DNA of 64,000 nucleotides from Monocercomonoides exilis (Eukaryota > Preaxostyla > Oxymonadida > Polymastigidae), in assembly GCA_001643675.2 (NCBI GenBank), contig LSRY02000015.1:439001-503000 (forward strand), read 5' to 3'. Position numbers and translations under genes: made by a program. Positions 1 to 14,362 of the stretch are shown one piece after another (position 1 is the first letter of the stretch; each line of letters opens with the position of its first letter). A model generated the notes under the pieces. It was not told where the DNA came from, searched no databases, and saw only the letters and a list, made by a program, of their open reading frames with translations.

Positions 1-1399
1 ATATTCTTGTTTGCTTCTTTTGAAGAGTTGCTTTCATTGAAATGACTGTCTTTAACTTTTTCTTCTCCTTTTTCTCCTTTTCCCTCTTTTTCTTCAACTC
101 CGTCTTCTTCCATTTTCCCTTCCTCTTCCTCTTTCTTTTTCTTTTTCTCTTCTTCTTCCTGCTGCTGCTTCATCAATTCTCTTTCTCTCTCTTCCTCCAT
201 CTCAATCTGTTTGTTGATGCTCTCATCTGTCATATACTTGTCAAATTGACAGAATAGCGGAAATGCCACCGAGTCATTCAACTTGACAGGGTTTCCCTCA
301 AAATCCGATGTGTATCTCATCAGCTGTATTGAAATGACTGGCGGAAGACTCTTCAGCAGCGTCTGGCGTGTTGCTGTTTGGCGAGATTGGCAGCTGTCGC
401 AGAAGTATTTGTTGTCTCCATCTAACACCTCTTTCGATGTCAGCTGCTGAAGCAGATCGTCCAGCGTGAGCATTTCTTTGTCTTTGCCTTGTGATGAAGT
501 GGAGCTGTCTGAAGAAGAAGAAGAAGAAGAAGAGTTTTGATAAGCCCCAAATATTTCTGCTCCAAAATGAGACATGGGCATAGCAAGATTCAGATCATAA
601 AAGGGATCAATTCTTCGTGAGCAGTGATGGCAGTTTTGACACTCAATAATCTGCACTGATTCGCCTTGATACAGCATTGATATTGTTGTGTCCCTTTCGG
701 AAATAGCACTTTTATTTGTTTTGGCATTTGAATCTTCATTTGAAACACTCAATTCAAGTAGCTTCTTTTTCTCATCCATTTCCTTCATTAATAAATTATC
801 GCAAAGCAATCGATTCAATTCTCCGACGTCGTGCTGATCAAATTGTACTTCTTCTCCCCAACCAAAACTCGTTGTTAAAGGAATTGTTGAATAGTATTTC
901 GGTGATGAAATAACAGTTTCTGGCCAAGGAGAAAATTTAGCTCTTAATGCTTCTGTCGAGTATTTTTGAAGTCTAGCGAACAAAAGTTGTAGGTTAAAAA
1001 TAAGGTTTTTTTTCAAAGAAGCAGGCAGGACGCTAGAAAGATTTGAAGATGTAATTGGAACGTGCAATTCGGGAGATGCATTTTCTGAATTTTTCTCATT
1101 TTCTGAAGGCAAAATTTTATCATTTGGATCACTAAAAATAAGTTTTGAAAGGTTTTGAATTTCTGATTCATCAACAAGAGTTTTAAATGAAAAAACTAAG
1201 CTTCGAAATTCAGGTGTCATAAACCTTGAAAATAATAAAACAGATAAATAGAATAAATTCAATTAAAAATCTTGACAAACAAGCATTGAATCAAGCTGTT
1301 CAAATAACAAGTGGCACCATGATTCATTAATCCTGCAAATTGTTGATGTTCTGTTTGCTTCTTTCGAGGTTGGTCGAAAGCATAATCAATCGCGTACAT
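1..1399 (-). CDS. USP48-like ubiquitin carboxyl-terminal hydrolase (5' part; cut by window edge)
   Basis: Cysteine protease of the USP (peptidase C19) family, which removes ubiquitin from proteins. Two exons are visible, 1399-1281 and 1224-1. The 56-nt intron 1225-1280 starts GTTTGT and ends CAAG, and splicing restores the catalytic Cys box GATCYLNSLIQCLF followed by MTPEFR. Downstream come CxxC-type zinc-finger cysteines (CQNCHHC) and the block NKYFCDSC with QTATRQTL and LPPVISIQLMRY, which is closest in pattern to USP48. A Ser run and a Glu/Lys-rich insert follow. About 447 codons are seen; the His box and the C-terminus lie beyond position 1. The ATG at 1399 gives a short N-terminus typical of such enzymes. 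The USP family is secure; the USP48 subfamily is a judgement from motif resemblance. Confidence 0.85.
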
Positions 1400-1691
1400 T
1401 TTTTATGAGTCAAATACCAATTAATGACTCTTAGTTGTTGCAGCTTCTATCAGAAAAGCTCTTTTTTGATCTTCAAGTTATTGGATATCTATTAAGGTTT
1501 GTTCACTTAGTTCCTTGTTTGTTTCGACTATTTAAACAGTGCTCTCGCATTTATTCGGAGAAAACTGTATTAGTAATTTGTATTTTTCTGAATAAAAAAA
1601 TAAAGAAATAAATACTATTTTGCTCTGATACAGTTTTTTCAGAAATAGAAATATGTGATAATAATGAAAAAAAGAATTATTACAAATAATG
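1400..1691. other. Spacer between the USP and phosphatase genes
   Basis: AT-rich stretch of 292 bp between the start of the USP gene and the stop codon of the upstream phosphatase gene. It should hold the USP promoter and the phosphatase 3' end. No coding or RNA gene is evident; short open frames here are not supported. Confidence 0.5.
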
Positions 1692-4600
1692 TCAAGTAAT
1701 AGCTTGACCAAAACGACGTTTTGGCACTCCATGCAACGTCTTCAAACCGACTTGTGAAGAAGTTCTTTGCAACTTTTTAGTTGCAACCTGCTGACTCCAC
1801 TGATTTTCGTTCCTTTTCCTCTCATTAATCCTTTTCCGAATGGTATCAACAATCGCCTGTATGTGGAACGAGCGTGTGAGCCACGGCCGCACATCTCTCT
1901 CCTGAGCCAGGAACCGCAGAAATCCCAGCGACTCGATCAGCTCATTGTCATCCTGCTCTCCAAAAAACGACTTTATCACAAACCCGTTTTCGATCTGAAG
2001 CACAAACGCCTGTGGTGAGTTGTCCATCATAATCACCCGGCTGAGGTCTCTGTTCAGCACACGCAGGTCTTTGATGAAGTTGCCGCTGCAGCAGAAGCAC
2101 GCATCGCGGTACAGGCGGTGGTGGATGCGGTGCTTGCCTTGCTCGATGATGTCGAGAAGGGCTGAGGCATATTCCGTCTTGGAGGCGGTGAAGACAATCT
2201 GATTAGACAATGAAAATGAGGATGAGGAGACGAATAAGAAGAAGAAAATTCAGAAAGAAAGAAAGAGATTGAGAGAAAATGAAAAAAAAAAAAAAAAGAG
2301 AGAGAGAGAGAGAAAGAGAAAGAGAGAGAAGTAACAATAAATAACATGTCAATTATTAATCATCATCATACCACTTCATACATCTCCGACACCTCATCCA
2401 GAAACTGCATCAGCCCTGGCCGGAACATCGCGTCAATCAAAAACTGCACTTTGTCTATTGTCACAGAGAACGACGCATCGAACTTCCTTCTGCTTCTCTT
2501 TACTGCCCTGTCGGCTGTTGTGTACTCACAATGCACCAGCGTCTCGTCCAAGTCCAGCACAAGATAGTTTCTGTTCTGCCTTTTAACCACATCCGACGGC
2601 GGAGGTAGGCGCGGCTGCGGGGCAGGGACCATGCTGACATCAGGAAACAGCGCCATTGAGAAGTAGTCGTTGCTCTCGTGCTCTTGCAGCTCAGGAATGG
2701 TCGGGTCGCTTAAATCAGGCATCGGTGGGAACTCGATGTGGAAGTCGTTCCGTGTCACTTCCAATGAATCGAACTCGTCGCTGAAGAGAGGAGTGGAAGA
2801 AGAAGATGATGATGATGATGATGATGAGGCAGAGGCAGATGTTTGTGATGTGAGTGAAGTGGCAGACTTGTCAAATGACAGAGAAGACGCAGAAACAGCA
2901 GGAGAAGCTGGCGGCTGCACCGAAATCGACGGAGCGGCGATCGACGGCGAGTTCACGCTGGACACGACAACTGGGCTCGGAATGCGGGGCACAGGGGAAG
3001 ACGCACGCGACTGCGAAACTTGAGTGATAAAGGAGCTGGGCGACGGCTGGCGGCGCTGCAGAACGGAAGCGTAGTTGCCATTGGTGTTCTCGGCATGTGC
3101 GGTTGATTGAGATGATTGAGATGATTGAGACACTTGCTGCTGCTGCTGTTGTTGTTGCATCTTGCCCTTTGGAAACAGCTTGCTGAAGAGCGATTTTTTC
3201 ATCGTGGTGAATCCGCCTGCTGAAGATGTGTTTGAAGGTGAGAGAGGAGGAGAAAGAACAGAAGATACAGAACTGCTCCGTGTTTGCCTCTGAGGCGTTG
3301 AAACTGCTGCTGCTGCTGCTGATGCAGCAGATGTTGCTGAATTCTGAAGCAAAGATGCCTGTTTTTGTGCATCGACTGCGCTGGATGAGAAAGTGTTTGG
3401 AACAACAGAAGAAGAAGATACCATTGTTTTGTTTTGATTATCCGTTTGTTGCTGTACATTGGAATTTTCTTGAGCAAACGCTTCATCCATCGCACTGCCT
3501 TCTCCTTCGATGTCTTCAATGTCCTCTTCCTCGTCAAATGTGAGCAGCTTGTCGTAGTACTCAAACTGTTTTTCCTCCGAAAGCGCATCCAAATCCTGTT
3601 TAATCAGCGGCACTTTCTTCTTCCTCTGTGGCTGGCTCTGTTGCTGCTGTTGCTGTTGCATCGTCTGCTTCTCAACAGCAGGCACCTCATCTGCCATTGC
3701 ACAGAATGTGGCGCTCTCTTCATCAACAGACAACCGCACAACAGACGGTCTCTTCACCAGCGGCAGTGGCAGAGGCAGAGAAGGAGAAGAAGGAGAAGGA
3801 AGTGAAGGAGAAGCTGGCTCAGACGAAGGCGGTGTGACTGTTGGCAGCTTCGCAGTCTCCTGAGACGAGCGGACGGGGGAGCGGGACGAAGAAGAGCGGC
3901 GAGAGCGCGAGCGACGTGACTTGGGAGATTTTTTGGCTTTTGTCTTTTGCGATTCATTTTGAGTGAAAGGTGGAGGTGACAGTGGAGGTGAAAGAGGTGG
4001 AGAGGATGTTGCTTCGGTTGCTTCGTAAGGAGAGAGAAGAGGAGATAGTACGAGATCTGAACTGCCCGGCTCTTCATCTGAGTACAGCTCGTCCAAACTT
4101 CCGTTAAATTCATCTGGAAGAATAGTTTCTTCAAGGCAGGTTTCTGCCAAAGAGAGGTCTTTTTCCCCTTTAATCGATTTCCGTTTGGCTTCATTACCAT
4201 ATTCTTTGACTTCGTGACTCGAAACAGGTGAAGCCATGTCTTCTTCATCGCTTTTGGATGCAGTTTTCTTTTTTCTTGATCCTGTCTTTTTGCGCTTTGG
4301 CGACGTTTTTGCGCTTGTTGTTATTGCTGGAATTTCTTCATTTGAATCTGGTTGAAGATTTTGTTGAAATGAAGATGGTGAAAATAACCGCTGTGGATTG
4401 AATACTGTCGTATGAACCATGGATGCTGTTTGTTTTTTATCTGTGCTCTTTTTATTTTCAAAGTCTTTTGCTAATTCTTTTTCAACAATATCAAGAGGTA
4501 ATGCAGTATCGGCATCTTCATCACCTGTCTCTTCAATATCTTCATGGAGAAGTGCATTTATTGTTTTCTTTGTTCCTAATTGTTCTGTGGGAGTAGCTCG

Positions 4601-4990
4601 AGATTGAACAAGTTTACTTGTATTTTTTGAATTTTTTGCTCTTGAACGTTTTGTTGAAGCTTTTTGCTTTCTTCCTTTCGTTTTCTTCAATAAAGGTGTA
4701 ACAGAAGGTTGTGGGTAAGACATGATATTAAGTTCAGTCAGCCCGTACTTTTCATATGCAGGATGAGGAAAATATCTTTTGTCCTTCCATTCGCCATCTG
4801 TTTTTGCCTGTGCGCCTGTTTCTGTTGATGCATTGTCTTTATTTGATAATGATGCAAAATCTCGAATTGGAGTAAAATAGTTTGTAATTTTTGGAATATG
4901 GAAAGACGGAGACAAAGGCGAGCTTTCATCACGCTTTTCAAGCTGTTTTCGAGGAGCGCGCACTCGCTTTGTCTTTTTCTTTACTTCCAT
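1692..4990 (-). CDS. FCP1/SCP-type (CTD phosphatase-like, HAD family) protein phosphatase
   Basis: Predicted Mg-dependent Ser/Thr phosphatase of the FCP1/CTDSP family, which acts on the RNA polymerase II C-terminal tail or related substrates. Exons are 4990-2372 and 2198-1692, giving 1041 aa. The intron 2199-2371 starts GTATGA and ends ATCAG, and splicing joins YEV to IVFTAS as the family expects. The catalytic DLDET motif lies at about residues 813-817. HRLYRDAC, KDLRVLNRDL and MDNSP follow, so the catalytic domain occupies only the last ~235 residues, as in CTDSPL2-like proteins. The first ~800 residues are low complexity: basic patches, Ser/Pro runs, poly-Gln and acidic stretches, suggesting a disordered nuclear regulatory region. 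Family assignment is strong; the physiological substrate is inferred. Confidence 0.88.
2281..2330. repeat. Poly-A / (GA)n purine tract inside the phosphatase intron
   Basis: A run of A followed by GA dinucleotide repeats on the plus strand makes an almost uninterrupted 50-bp purine tract. In the transcript it is a long pyrimidine tract within the 173-nt intron upstream of the CAG acceptor. It may help acceptor recognition or form triplex DNA; only the base composition is seen. Confidence 0.7.
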
Positions 4991-5234
4991 AGCAAATAAA
5001 AAGGATTTATCTTTGCACCGTCGTGCAAATGCGAAATGAAAATATAAATGTGATCAGATGCCCATCTTTATTTACATCATTTCCAATGACAGAAGATGTT
5101 TCAAATATTTGATAGAATTCTTTTCATTAAAGTTAACGTTTGATAAAATTCAATAAAAATAATTGGAAATTTTTTTGATTAAATCTTCCTTTATGTGAAA
5201 TGGGATTATTTGAAATGGTGAAATTTTTAAATTA

Positions 5235-7189
<1,955 letters not shown>

Positions 7190-7420
7190 ATTAAAAGAAA
7201 ATAAGTGAAATGTTTTTTCTGCTTCACCCTTAACATGATTAAAAAAATAAAAAGATCAAAACACAGCATTTACATCTTGTAATCGATAAATATCAACGCT
7301 ATTAATGATCACATTAACATCTAACATTGAGCTCTTATGAAATTTTGGAATTTGGCCCGAATAAGAGATCCAATCTTTGAGAAAATGACTTTTCATCTTA
7401 TAAAACTATTAGTTGAATGA

Positions 7421-10400
7421 TCATTTCTTTTCCCTTCGTTTTCTAATAGAAGAACTTTTTCTTGAGGGCGACTGATGTTCATCTTTTTGAGCTAGCCTTT
7501 GCCTTTCCAGCCTTTCTTCCCGTTTTTTCGCAGCCACATCAACTTCATGAATGCGTTGTTCAAGTAATTGTCTACTTTTCTTTTCGACTGAATATTTTCA
7601 AAGAATAAAAATTTCATTAAAGCATCAAAGAAAATTGTATAAATGAGCACACTTGTCTGCCTTTCTTGTTCAATGCTAGCTTTGTACATTGCTTTGAGCC
7701 TGTTTGAAACATCTTTGACTGCTTTTGTTCGTTCTGCTTCACTTTCTTCTCTGATATCAGCCTATTTATTTGCAGGGAAAATATTTGACAAAATAATGAA
7801 TAAATGCAACATTGATGTTATATAACGGTTATTCATGCAAATTTATTTGCGATTAAAAAAATTAACAAACAATTATCTGCTGCATTTGTTGCTGATGTTG
7901 CTGCTTTTCTTCTCTCAAAGAACTTTTATGTTGTTCGATCAGCTGCTCCCTCTGCCTGACAAGAGAGGCGCGGGCATCTTCGCTCAACATTGACAGCACC
8001 ATTGATTGCTTTGCGTGGTTGTGCTGCACAAGCCGTTTATATTTTGCTGCTTCTTTTTTAAATTCTGTTGAAAAAAAAGAAATCAAAAATGGAAAAACAA
8101 TGATGAACAAATATGAAGCAGATAAAAAAAATTGCAAAAGCAGACCATAAAGCATCTTTTCGCTTTTATGTTTGTACTTTAATATTTCATCGTTGCATCG
8201 TTGTTCATATCTGGAAATGCATGTGTAATAGTTGTCATATTTTGGATAAGCGAAGAAGAAAAAGATATTATTATGAAGAATTTTGTTAAATAATTTCTTC
8301 AAAAAAACAACAAACCCCGCTTTCAGTTGCTCAATCACCACTTCGTGCTGTGCATTTGCCTCGTCCATTTCCTTTTTAAACGCCTCGACCGATCGATGCG
8401 CATCTTCGTGAATCTTCTTCTGTGCTTCTAGTTGCTTTTCTTCAAGTTCTTTTTCTACAGCAATTCTTGTTGAATCGGCTATTTCTGCTGCTTGACGCTT
8501 CATTTCCAGAGAATGTTCTTCAGTCTTTTCAGAAAAAGATATTTTATTTGTTGAAATTAATTAATAAATTAATAATTAAAAGTAAAGTCGAAATGAAGAG
8601 TGTTAAAAAATTTAAAGTTTTAAAAAAACAAACCATTTTTGATATTTTCTGTTTGAGTGAGTCGATTTCAATCAAAAACTTCTCATTTGAATGTCGCATC
8701 TCCATCAGATCAATTTCAAGCTGCTTCTTCTCCGCCTGCTGCGAAGGTGTCAGGGAATTTCTTCTCGTTCGCTCCATCCATGATTCTGTTGCTTTTTTCT
8801 GTTCCTCTTCAATCTTTTGTTTTCTCTTCTCTTCGTCAATTTGCTGTTTCAGATGCTCCACTTCAAACAAGCTTTTCTCCAATTGTGATTGCTTTTGCCG
8901 CAATTCCAGTTTGTGTTGCTCGGAAAGCTCATTTTGTTGTTTCTGATTTATCATTATAAATGCAAAAGGATAAAAAATCATTGTTATAAACAATTAAATA
9001 ATAATAAATTTTTAAAATAAGAATTTTCAAAAGAAAAATCTGTGCTTCAAGAAATGACTTTGCATCATAAAGTTCTTGAAGCAGCTTCTAATTGAAATTT
9101 TTTATGTTTATAATAAACATACTATCAATTCTGCTTGAGCCTTTCGAGATGTTTCTTCAAGTTCGTTGTGGTGAGCAATCTTCACTGAAAGCAGTTCATC
9201 TTCCAGTTGCTTGATTCTGATTTTACTGTCATCTGCTCTTTTCTTCAAGCGGGCATTGTCCTCGCGAAGAGATGTTATTCGTCTTTCCAGCTGAGCTTTC
9301 TCGTTCCTTTCCTTTGAAAGCTGTATGAAAGACTCTTCGTTTTTCTTCCTTAATTCTTCTTCTCGCTGGTGCTCGTTCATCTCTTCCACTTCTTCCCGAA
9401 TTTTTGCTTCTAATTCTAACCGCCTATCTTCTTCTTCGTCTTCCTGCTTTTTTCGCTCTTCTTTCAGTTCGTCCAACTCTCTAAGAGCTTCATTCAAGTT
9501 GTGGCGCAGTTTTTCGCTTTCTTTCTTCTCGTCATCGAGCATTTTCTTGTATTTTTCAATGTCAGATAATAGCAAATTAGATTTTTTTATTGAGTGTTTC
9601 TTTGGAGAAAAAGATGAATCCGACTTTTTTGTGCGACGTGAGGAAGTTGTGTGCTTTTCTGACAACTGAAGAGAAGATACTGATGCTGGTGTTCCGGTAG
9701 AAGATTCATTAATTTCTGATGATTTGTCTATTTGGGGTGTCAATTCTTTTGAATTGGTTGTGAGCAATGATGGAGAATTAGACTTTTCAGATTTTTCTGA
9801 AGTGATATGCGAAGAAGGAGATGGAGTGATGGAAGAGATTGTAAAAGAAGAGGCTGAGACTGGAGTTGAATATGATTGTTGTGCAGTTGATGGTGTTTGT
9901 GGTGAAAGTGCAATTTGTCGTTCTGGTGAAGAGAAAGAACTTTGATGTGGAAATGGTGATGTGCCTGAGAAAATGAATGAATTTAGAAGGGAATGAGGAG
10001 GTGGGGGAGGTGGAGGTGGGAGAAGCTTAACGGTAGGTGTGATGTGTTCCAGTAAATGTTGTGGAGTGTTTGACTGAGATGTGAAAAAAGAAAATGGAGG
10101 GGAAGTTTTTGTTCTTAATGAAGGTTCAGTCGATGGTGTGGCAGAAAAAATAGGTGTCGAATCAAAATGAAGTGAATGAAGTGTAGGTTGTGTAAGTGTC
10201 AAATCAAGGTGAGAAGATAGAGAAGGAGAATGAGGTGTAATTGAAGGAGTTTCCATTGGTGATATTATTTGTTGTGATGCTAACTCGGAGCTGTGAAGAA
10301 TTCGTTGTGATTGCTTTTTTTCTGGAGTTTTTTGTAAATTTTTCCTTTCTTCTTTTTCTTTTGGAGAGTTATCATCGCTTCTTTTTGGTGATATTTTTTC

Positions 10401-10679
10401 TTTCTTAATTTGTTCAAATGTTTTTTTATAAGCGCCAGAATGATCCTTAAAGCTGACGTCTGTTTCATCAACATGAGATTCATCTAAAAGTAATGTATCG
10501 TCAATAGTTGATTCTGGATCTATCTGACTTTCAGATATATCACTCAATGATGTGTTGAATACTTTCATCTTTTGAAGAGGAGCCATCGTTGTTGTAATTG
10601 GAAACTTTCCTATTCCGAATTGAGAAAATGACAAATTTCCAAATGTGTTGTATGTAGGCTTTGTCAAAATCGCGGACAT
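7421..10679 (-). CDS. Coiled-coil protein, 8 exons, function unknown
   Basis: Exons 10679-9123, 9087-8992, 8942-8634, 8524-8316, 8210-8146, 8064-7871, 7761-7653 and 7587-7421 join in frame to about 901 aa ending in TGA. The N-terminal ~300 residues are Ser/Thr/Pro-rich with a poly-Pro run. The rest is almost continuous heptad-type coiled coil rich in Glu, Lys, Gln and Arg, with a basic Ser/Lys tail. This looks like a cytoskeletal, centrosomal or Golgi scaffold, but no specific family was recognised. The ATG at 10679 is preferred; the frame runs 25 codons further upstream but only to a TTG. The second exon is odd: its 3' half encodes a hydrophobic, Ile/Leu/Tyr-rich segment, and its donor GTTTAT is the weakest call of the model. 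Confidence 0.75.
9088..9122 (-). other. 35-nt intron made largely of a hairpin
   Basis: First intron of the coiled-coil gene, starting GTATGT and ending TTAG. Removing it keeps the frame (phase 0). Its 5' half holds ATGTTTAT, one base, then ATAAACAT, a perfect 8-bp inverted repeat that can fold. It is the shortest intron in the window. Confidence 0.65.
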
Positions 10680-10967
10680 AGGAAACAACAAATTTTTCTT
10701 TTCAGAATTTGAAATGAATAGAAATTTATTATAAGTATCATGATCGTTAAACAAATTGATTTTTTAAAATTCTTTTCCAAGAACACTTCTTTGACAAATA
10801 ACAAATTCGCATAGTGAGCTTATTAAATATTATTTTTTACGTTACAGAACGATTGTGCACTTTTATGAATTATTGAACATTTTAGAATTGTGTTTTTATT
10901 GAAATCAATTTCTGACTTGTTAAAGTGTTTCGTGAATAACACTTTGGACATCAATTTTCTTTTAATA
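10680..10967. promoter_or_regulatory. Divergent promoter region between two coiled-coil genes
   Basis: The 288 bp between the start codons of a minus-strand and a plus-strand gene must contain both promoters. The sequence is strongly AT-rich. I cannot point to a specific TATA, initiator or other element. Confidence 0.45.
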
Positions 10968-13181
10968 ATGACAAAAGAATTTGACGTTCGACGAAGCGAT
11001 AAGCTTTTTGAATCTTCTTATTTTACGTCTCAATCTCAACACTTGGCTTCGAGCTCTATTTCTGATATTTCTTCGTCAATTTTTAATTTCTCTAAAAGGA
11101 CCGATTCTACAAAACCGTTTTTCATATGCTCGAGTGAATCTACTTTTCCTCATGAACCTCGTCACGAAAAATTGCAATTACAGCCAATTTGTCAAAAGCA
11201 AAGCAATTCGACATTCCAAAATGTACATTCTTATATTGACTCTACTTCTTCCATTTCAACAATTCAAGGAAAAATGCAGACAAATCAACCTTTGGAAAAA
11301 TCACAACCTTTGAAAGGTACAGAAAAATATGGATTTGATGAAGTATCTTATCAAACTTACAAACAAAAATCACGTTCATATGCAAGCGAGATCGTTGAGA
11401 ATGTTTGTGGCTCGAAAAATAGCGGGTGTCAACAGGCGACTTCTTTTTCAAGATTTCAAGACTCTGCTCCAGTTCTTCTTGAGAAATATTCAAAAAACGA
11501 GGAAATGTCATACGCTGAAGCTATAAGCGGGATGGCTGCTCAATCAGGAAAAGAACAAGACATTGCCGAAAGCAGAGCCACGATCATCAAAATGGAGTGG
11601 GAAAATGCGATGAGGAATACAAACGCCAGGGCAGAGGAAAGAAGGGAGCTTCTGTACAACCTGGCACAAGCTAAAGAAGACGCTGGAGAAGAAATAAACT
11701 GGCTCACTAAAGATGAGCATATGAAGAAAAGAGAAGAGAAAGAGAGGCAGAAAGTTGTGAGTTCGCAGCTGCAGGAGGCAAAAGAGTTCTTCCAGATGTT
11801 TGGCGTTTGGCTGGAGAATGTGTGGCTAACTGAAGAAGAGCAAGCGATTTGGAAGAGAGAAGAGGAAGCAGCAAGGGCAAAGGCTGAAGACAAAGAGAGA
11901 AAACTGGAGGAGATGGGAGAAGAGAGGCTGACTGTTGAAGAGTTGTGGGCGATGCTGAACGATGCGCAGGAAAGGGGTATTAGCGAGAGCAGAAGGAAAG
12001 AACTTATCGATTTGATCAGGAAAAACGAGAAATTACAAGAAAGAGAAGAAAAGAAGAAGGACACATCCCTCAAAAAAAGGTATGAAAAGCATGCAGTTAA
12101 GCGATATCGCTGCAACAAGCTGTCTGCCGTTACGTTATTTGCAGACGAGCTGGTTGAGGAAAGCGGCGAGTCTGTTGAGGCAGCTAACGAAGCGCAGAAT
12201 TGTTCCTATGAATTTCAAAAGAGAGACAAAACAGAAAAGGCAACTTTTACTTCAAGCTGGTCAGGAGATAACAGGATTATTGAGGAATTGGATTACTCTT
12301 TGGAAGATGAGAACATGAAGAAAGAATTCACAACTGCTCAATTGACAAGCGAAAATGATGAAGAAGATGGAAAAGAAAAGGATTATTTTCTTTCTACGTT
12401 TAATGACAATTTGTCAGAGAAGCTGGTTACAGTATCTTCACACAAATCATTCATCAATAATCATTCAGCATTGTCTCAGCAGCTTCTTCTGCCTTCTTCT
12501 TCTTCTTCTTCTTCTTCAATTGATTCACCTCCTTTTCAATTTGCGATGGAAGCTCACAATTCTGCAAAAGAACATTATCATTCGCTCACTTCACTTCTTT
12601 GTCTTCCTTCTGTTCAATCAACAAATTCAGCTCACACAAAATTCTGTCCTTCTCATTCATATCCTGAGCAGAATATCCTCTCACTTTCTTCTCAGCAGTC
12701 TTCTTTGCCTTTTCTCCTCACCAGCTTCTCTTCCGAGGCACAACAAATGGTTCACTTTGAGCCATGTGCATTGCTTTTGGCACAACATCCCCTCGTTTTT
12801 GATGAAGACGCCTTTGAGTCTTCTGCCGTTTCAGTGCTCCCACAGTTTTCGCTCTCTTCTCTGCCATTTGCAGGCACACTCAATTTCAATGAAGAAGTTG
12901 TTGAACTTTGTGAAATTCCGCTCCCTCCTGAGAATGTCTTCATTCACCCTTCTGTCTCTTCTCTTCCGCTCGCTCGGCAGGTCAGCCGCCGCTTCTCCAG
13001 AGTTGTCTGTACACATCCGTTTGCTCCTTATGTAGTCTTTGGGGGAAGCAAATATCATCGCAGAAAGTGTCAGTGTGTTGTGCAGAAGAAGCTGAAAAGA
13101 TTGCGAAAGGGAAGAATTATATTTTGGAATATACAGTTTCACATACCAAAAAATCCGCATCTCTTTGGATGGTTTATGTGA
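10968..13181 (+). CDS. Glu-rich coiled-coil protein, function unknown
   Basis: Single open frame of 737 aa from the first ATG at 10968; the frame also extends 26 codons upstream to a GTG but has no ATG there. The first ~200 residues are Ser/Gln-rich. A central block of about 220 residues is charged and helical (for example MKKREEKERQKVV and EEQAIWKREEEAARAK), which predicts coiled coil. Beyond that comes a Ser/Phe/Leu-rich stretch with a run of nine Ser. The last ~45 residues are basic with several Cys and aromatic residues (KYHRRKCQCVV). No intron was found, unlike most neighbours. No family is recognised; a cytoskeletal or scaffold role is only a guess from composition. Confidence 0.7.
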   Translation: MTKEFDVRRSDKLFESSYFTSQSQHLASSSISDISSSIFNFSKRTDSTKPFFICSSESTFPHEPRHEKLQLQPICQKQSNSTFQNVHSYIDSTSSISTIQGKMQTNQPLEKSQPLKGTEKYGFDEVSYQTYKQKSRSYASEIVENVCGSKNSGCQQATSFSRFQDSAPVLLEKYSKNEEMSYAEAISGMAAQSGKEQDIAESRATIIKMEWENAMRNTNARAEERRELLYNLAQAKEDAGEEINWLTKDEHMKKREEKERQKVVSSQLQEAKEFFQMFGVWLENVWLTEEEQAIWKREEEAARAKAEDKERKLEEMGEERLTVEELWAMLNDAQERGISESRRKELIDLIRKNEKLQEREEKKKDTSLKKRYEKHAVKRYRCNKLSAVTLFADELVEESGESVEAANEAQNCSYEFQKRDKTEKATFTSSWSGDNRIIEELDYSLEDENMKKEFTTAQLTSENDEEDGKEKDYFLSTFNDNLSEKLVTVSSHKSFINNHSALSQQLLLPSSSSSSSSIDSPPFQFAMEAHNSAKEHYHSLTSLLCLPSVQSTNSAHTKFCPSHSYPEQNILSLSSQQSSLPFLLTSFSSEAQQMVHFEPCALLLAQHPLVFDEDAFESSAVSVLPQFSLSSLPFAGTLNFNEEVVELCEIPLPPENVFIHPSVSSLPLARQVSRRFSRVVCTHPFAPYVVFGGSKYHRRKCQCVVQKKLKRLRKGRIIFWNIQFHIPKNPHLFGWFM

Positions 13182-14362
13182 TGAATCTGAATAATTAAAA
13201 AGAAATTTTTGAAGGGGTTTCATATTTTCTTTTAAACGTAAAAATCATTGGATTACGCATTAAAACTGGTAAACGTTATTTTCTGACACTATTTTTTGTT
13301 GAATTTTTATAATTGTTTTTTAACGTCACCTTTTGGACTATTAGATGAAAAGAAAATAATGGCAAGAATGGTCATGAAGCCTTTGAGCACCATTTTACGA
13401 ATTTTTTGTTAAGAATGAACTATTTTTTGTATTCACAATGGAGAAGACCATTTTGACAAAACTCAAACAAAAGAATGATTTCTTTCGGAATAAGTCATAT
13501 TGTATTCTGAGAAAAAGATGAATATGTTTTTTTGAATGAATAGTCAATTGGTTTTCCATATGAAAGTTACAAGTGATGAGACAACAATGAAAACGATAAA
13601 TTTTGCCTTTCTATTGTGGATAGGAATTTTGTAAAGAGGGAATAGTGTTGTTTGAAAGTGATCTTAATCAATAGAAGGAAGAAAAAGCTATCCAATTGAT
13701 TCGTTTCGATGAAGATTAACAGATAGGATAAGAAAAAATAAAATATAATATAATTTAATATGGAGATTCAAAAAATGAGTGAAGACAGAAAGTATTTTCT
13801 CATGAACTTTTTTGTCAGATCAAACTTTGGTTTTGAGAAAAAGATTAATTATCTTAATCATTTCAATCTTGCCAAGTCTTTATCAATAAATTCATCAAAA
13901 ACGACTCATGTCCTTTTCAAAGTTTTTCTTTTATTAAATCAAATATCCTATCATGAAAATGTACACGTAAATATTCACGCTCAACAATGCAAATAACTTT
14001 AATTTTTCGCAGGAAATAATTTTCAGTTAAAATTTTTCCTAATTTTTTGTTGAAACGTATTATTTGGTATAACATCAAGTGATATGTGCAATTCCTCTTT
14101 TTTGCTTGTTTGTCAGAATGTTCTGATAATAACATTTCATTTGCATTGTTTTCTTTAACTTCCACTTTTCTTCTCTAAAAATATTGAAAAAAAATTATTC
14201 GATAAATTTCCATTTTTTTAATTGTCAGCTGAAATGTTGATGCTTCATTCATAAACAGTTGTTCAACAAATTATTTAACTTTTATATGAACGTTTTGAAA
14301 AACGAATGCACAGTCCCATTCTTAATGTTTTCATTATTGGTTGACAGAAAATATCGATACTG
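13182..14362. other. AT-rich spacer without supported gene
   Basis: About 1.2 kb between two plus-strand genes. Only short frames of fewer than 85 codons occur on either strand. They lack recognisable motifs, recurrent composition or convincing splice partners. The promoter of the following gene should lie at the right end. Confidence 0.5.
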
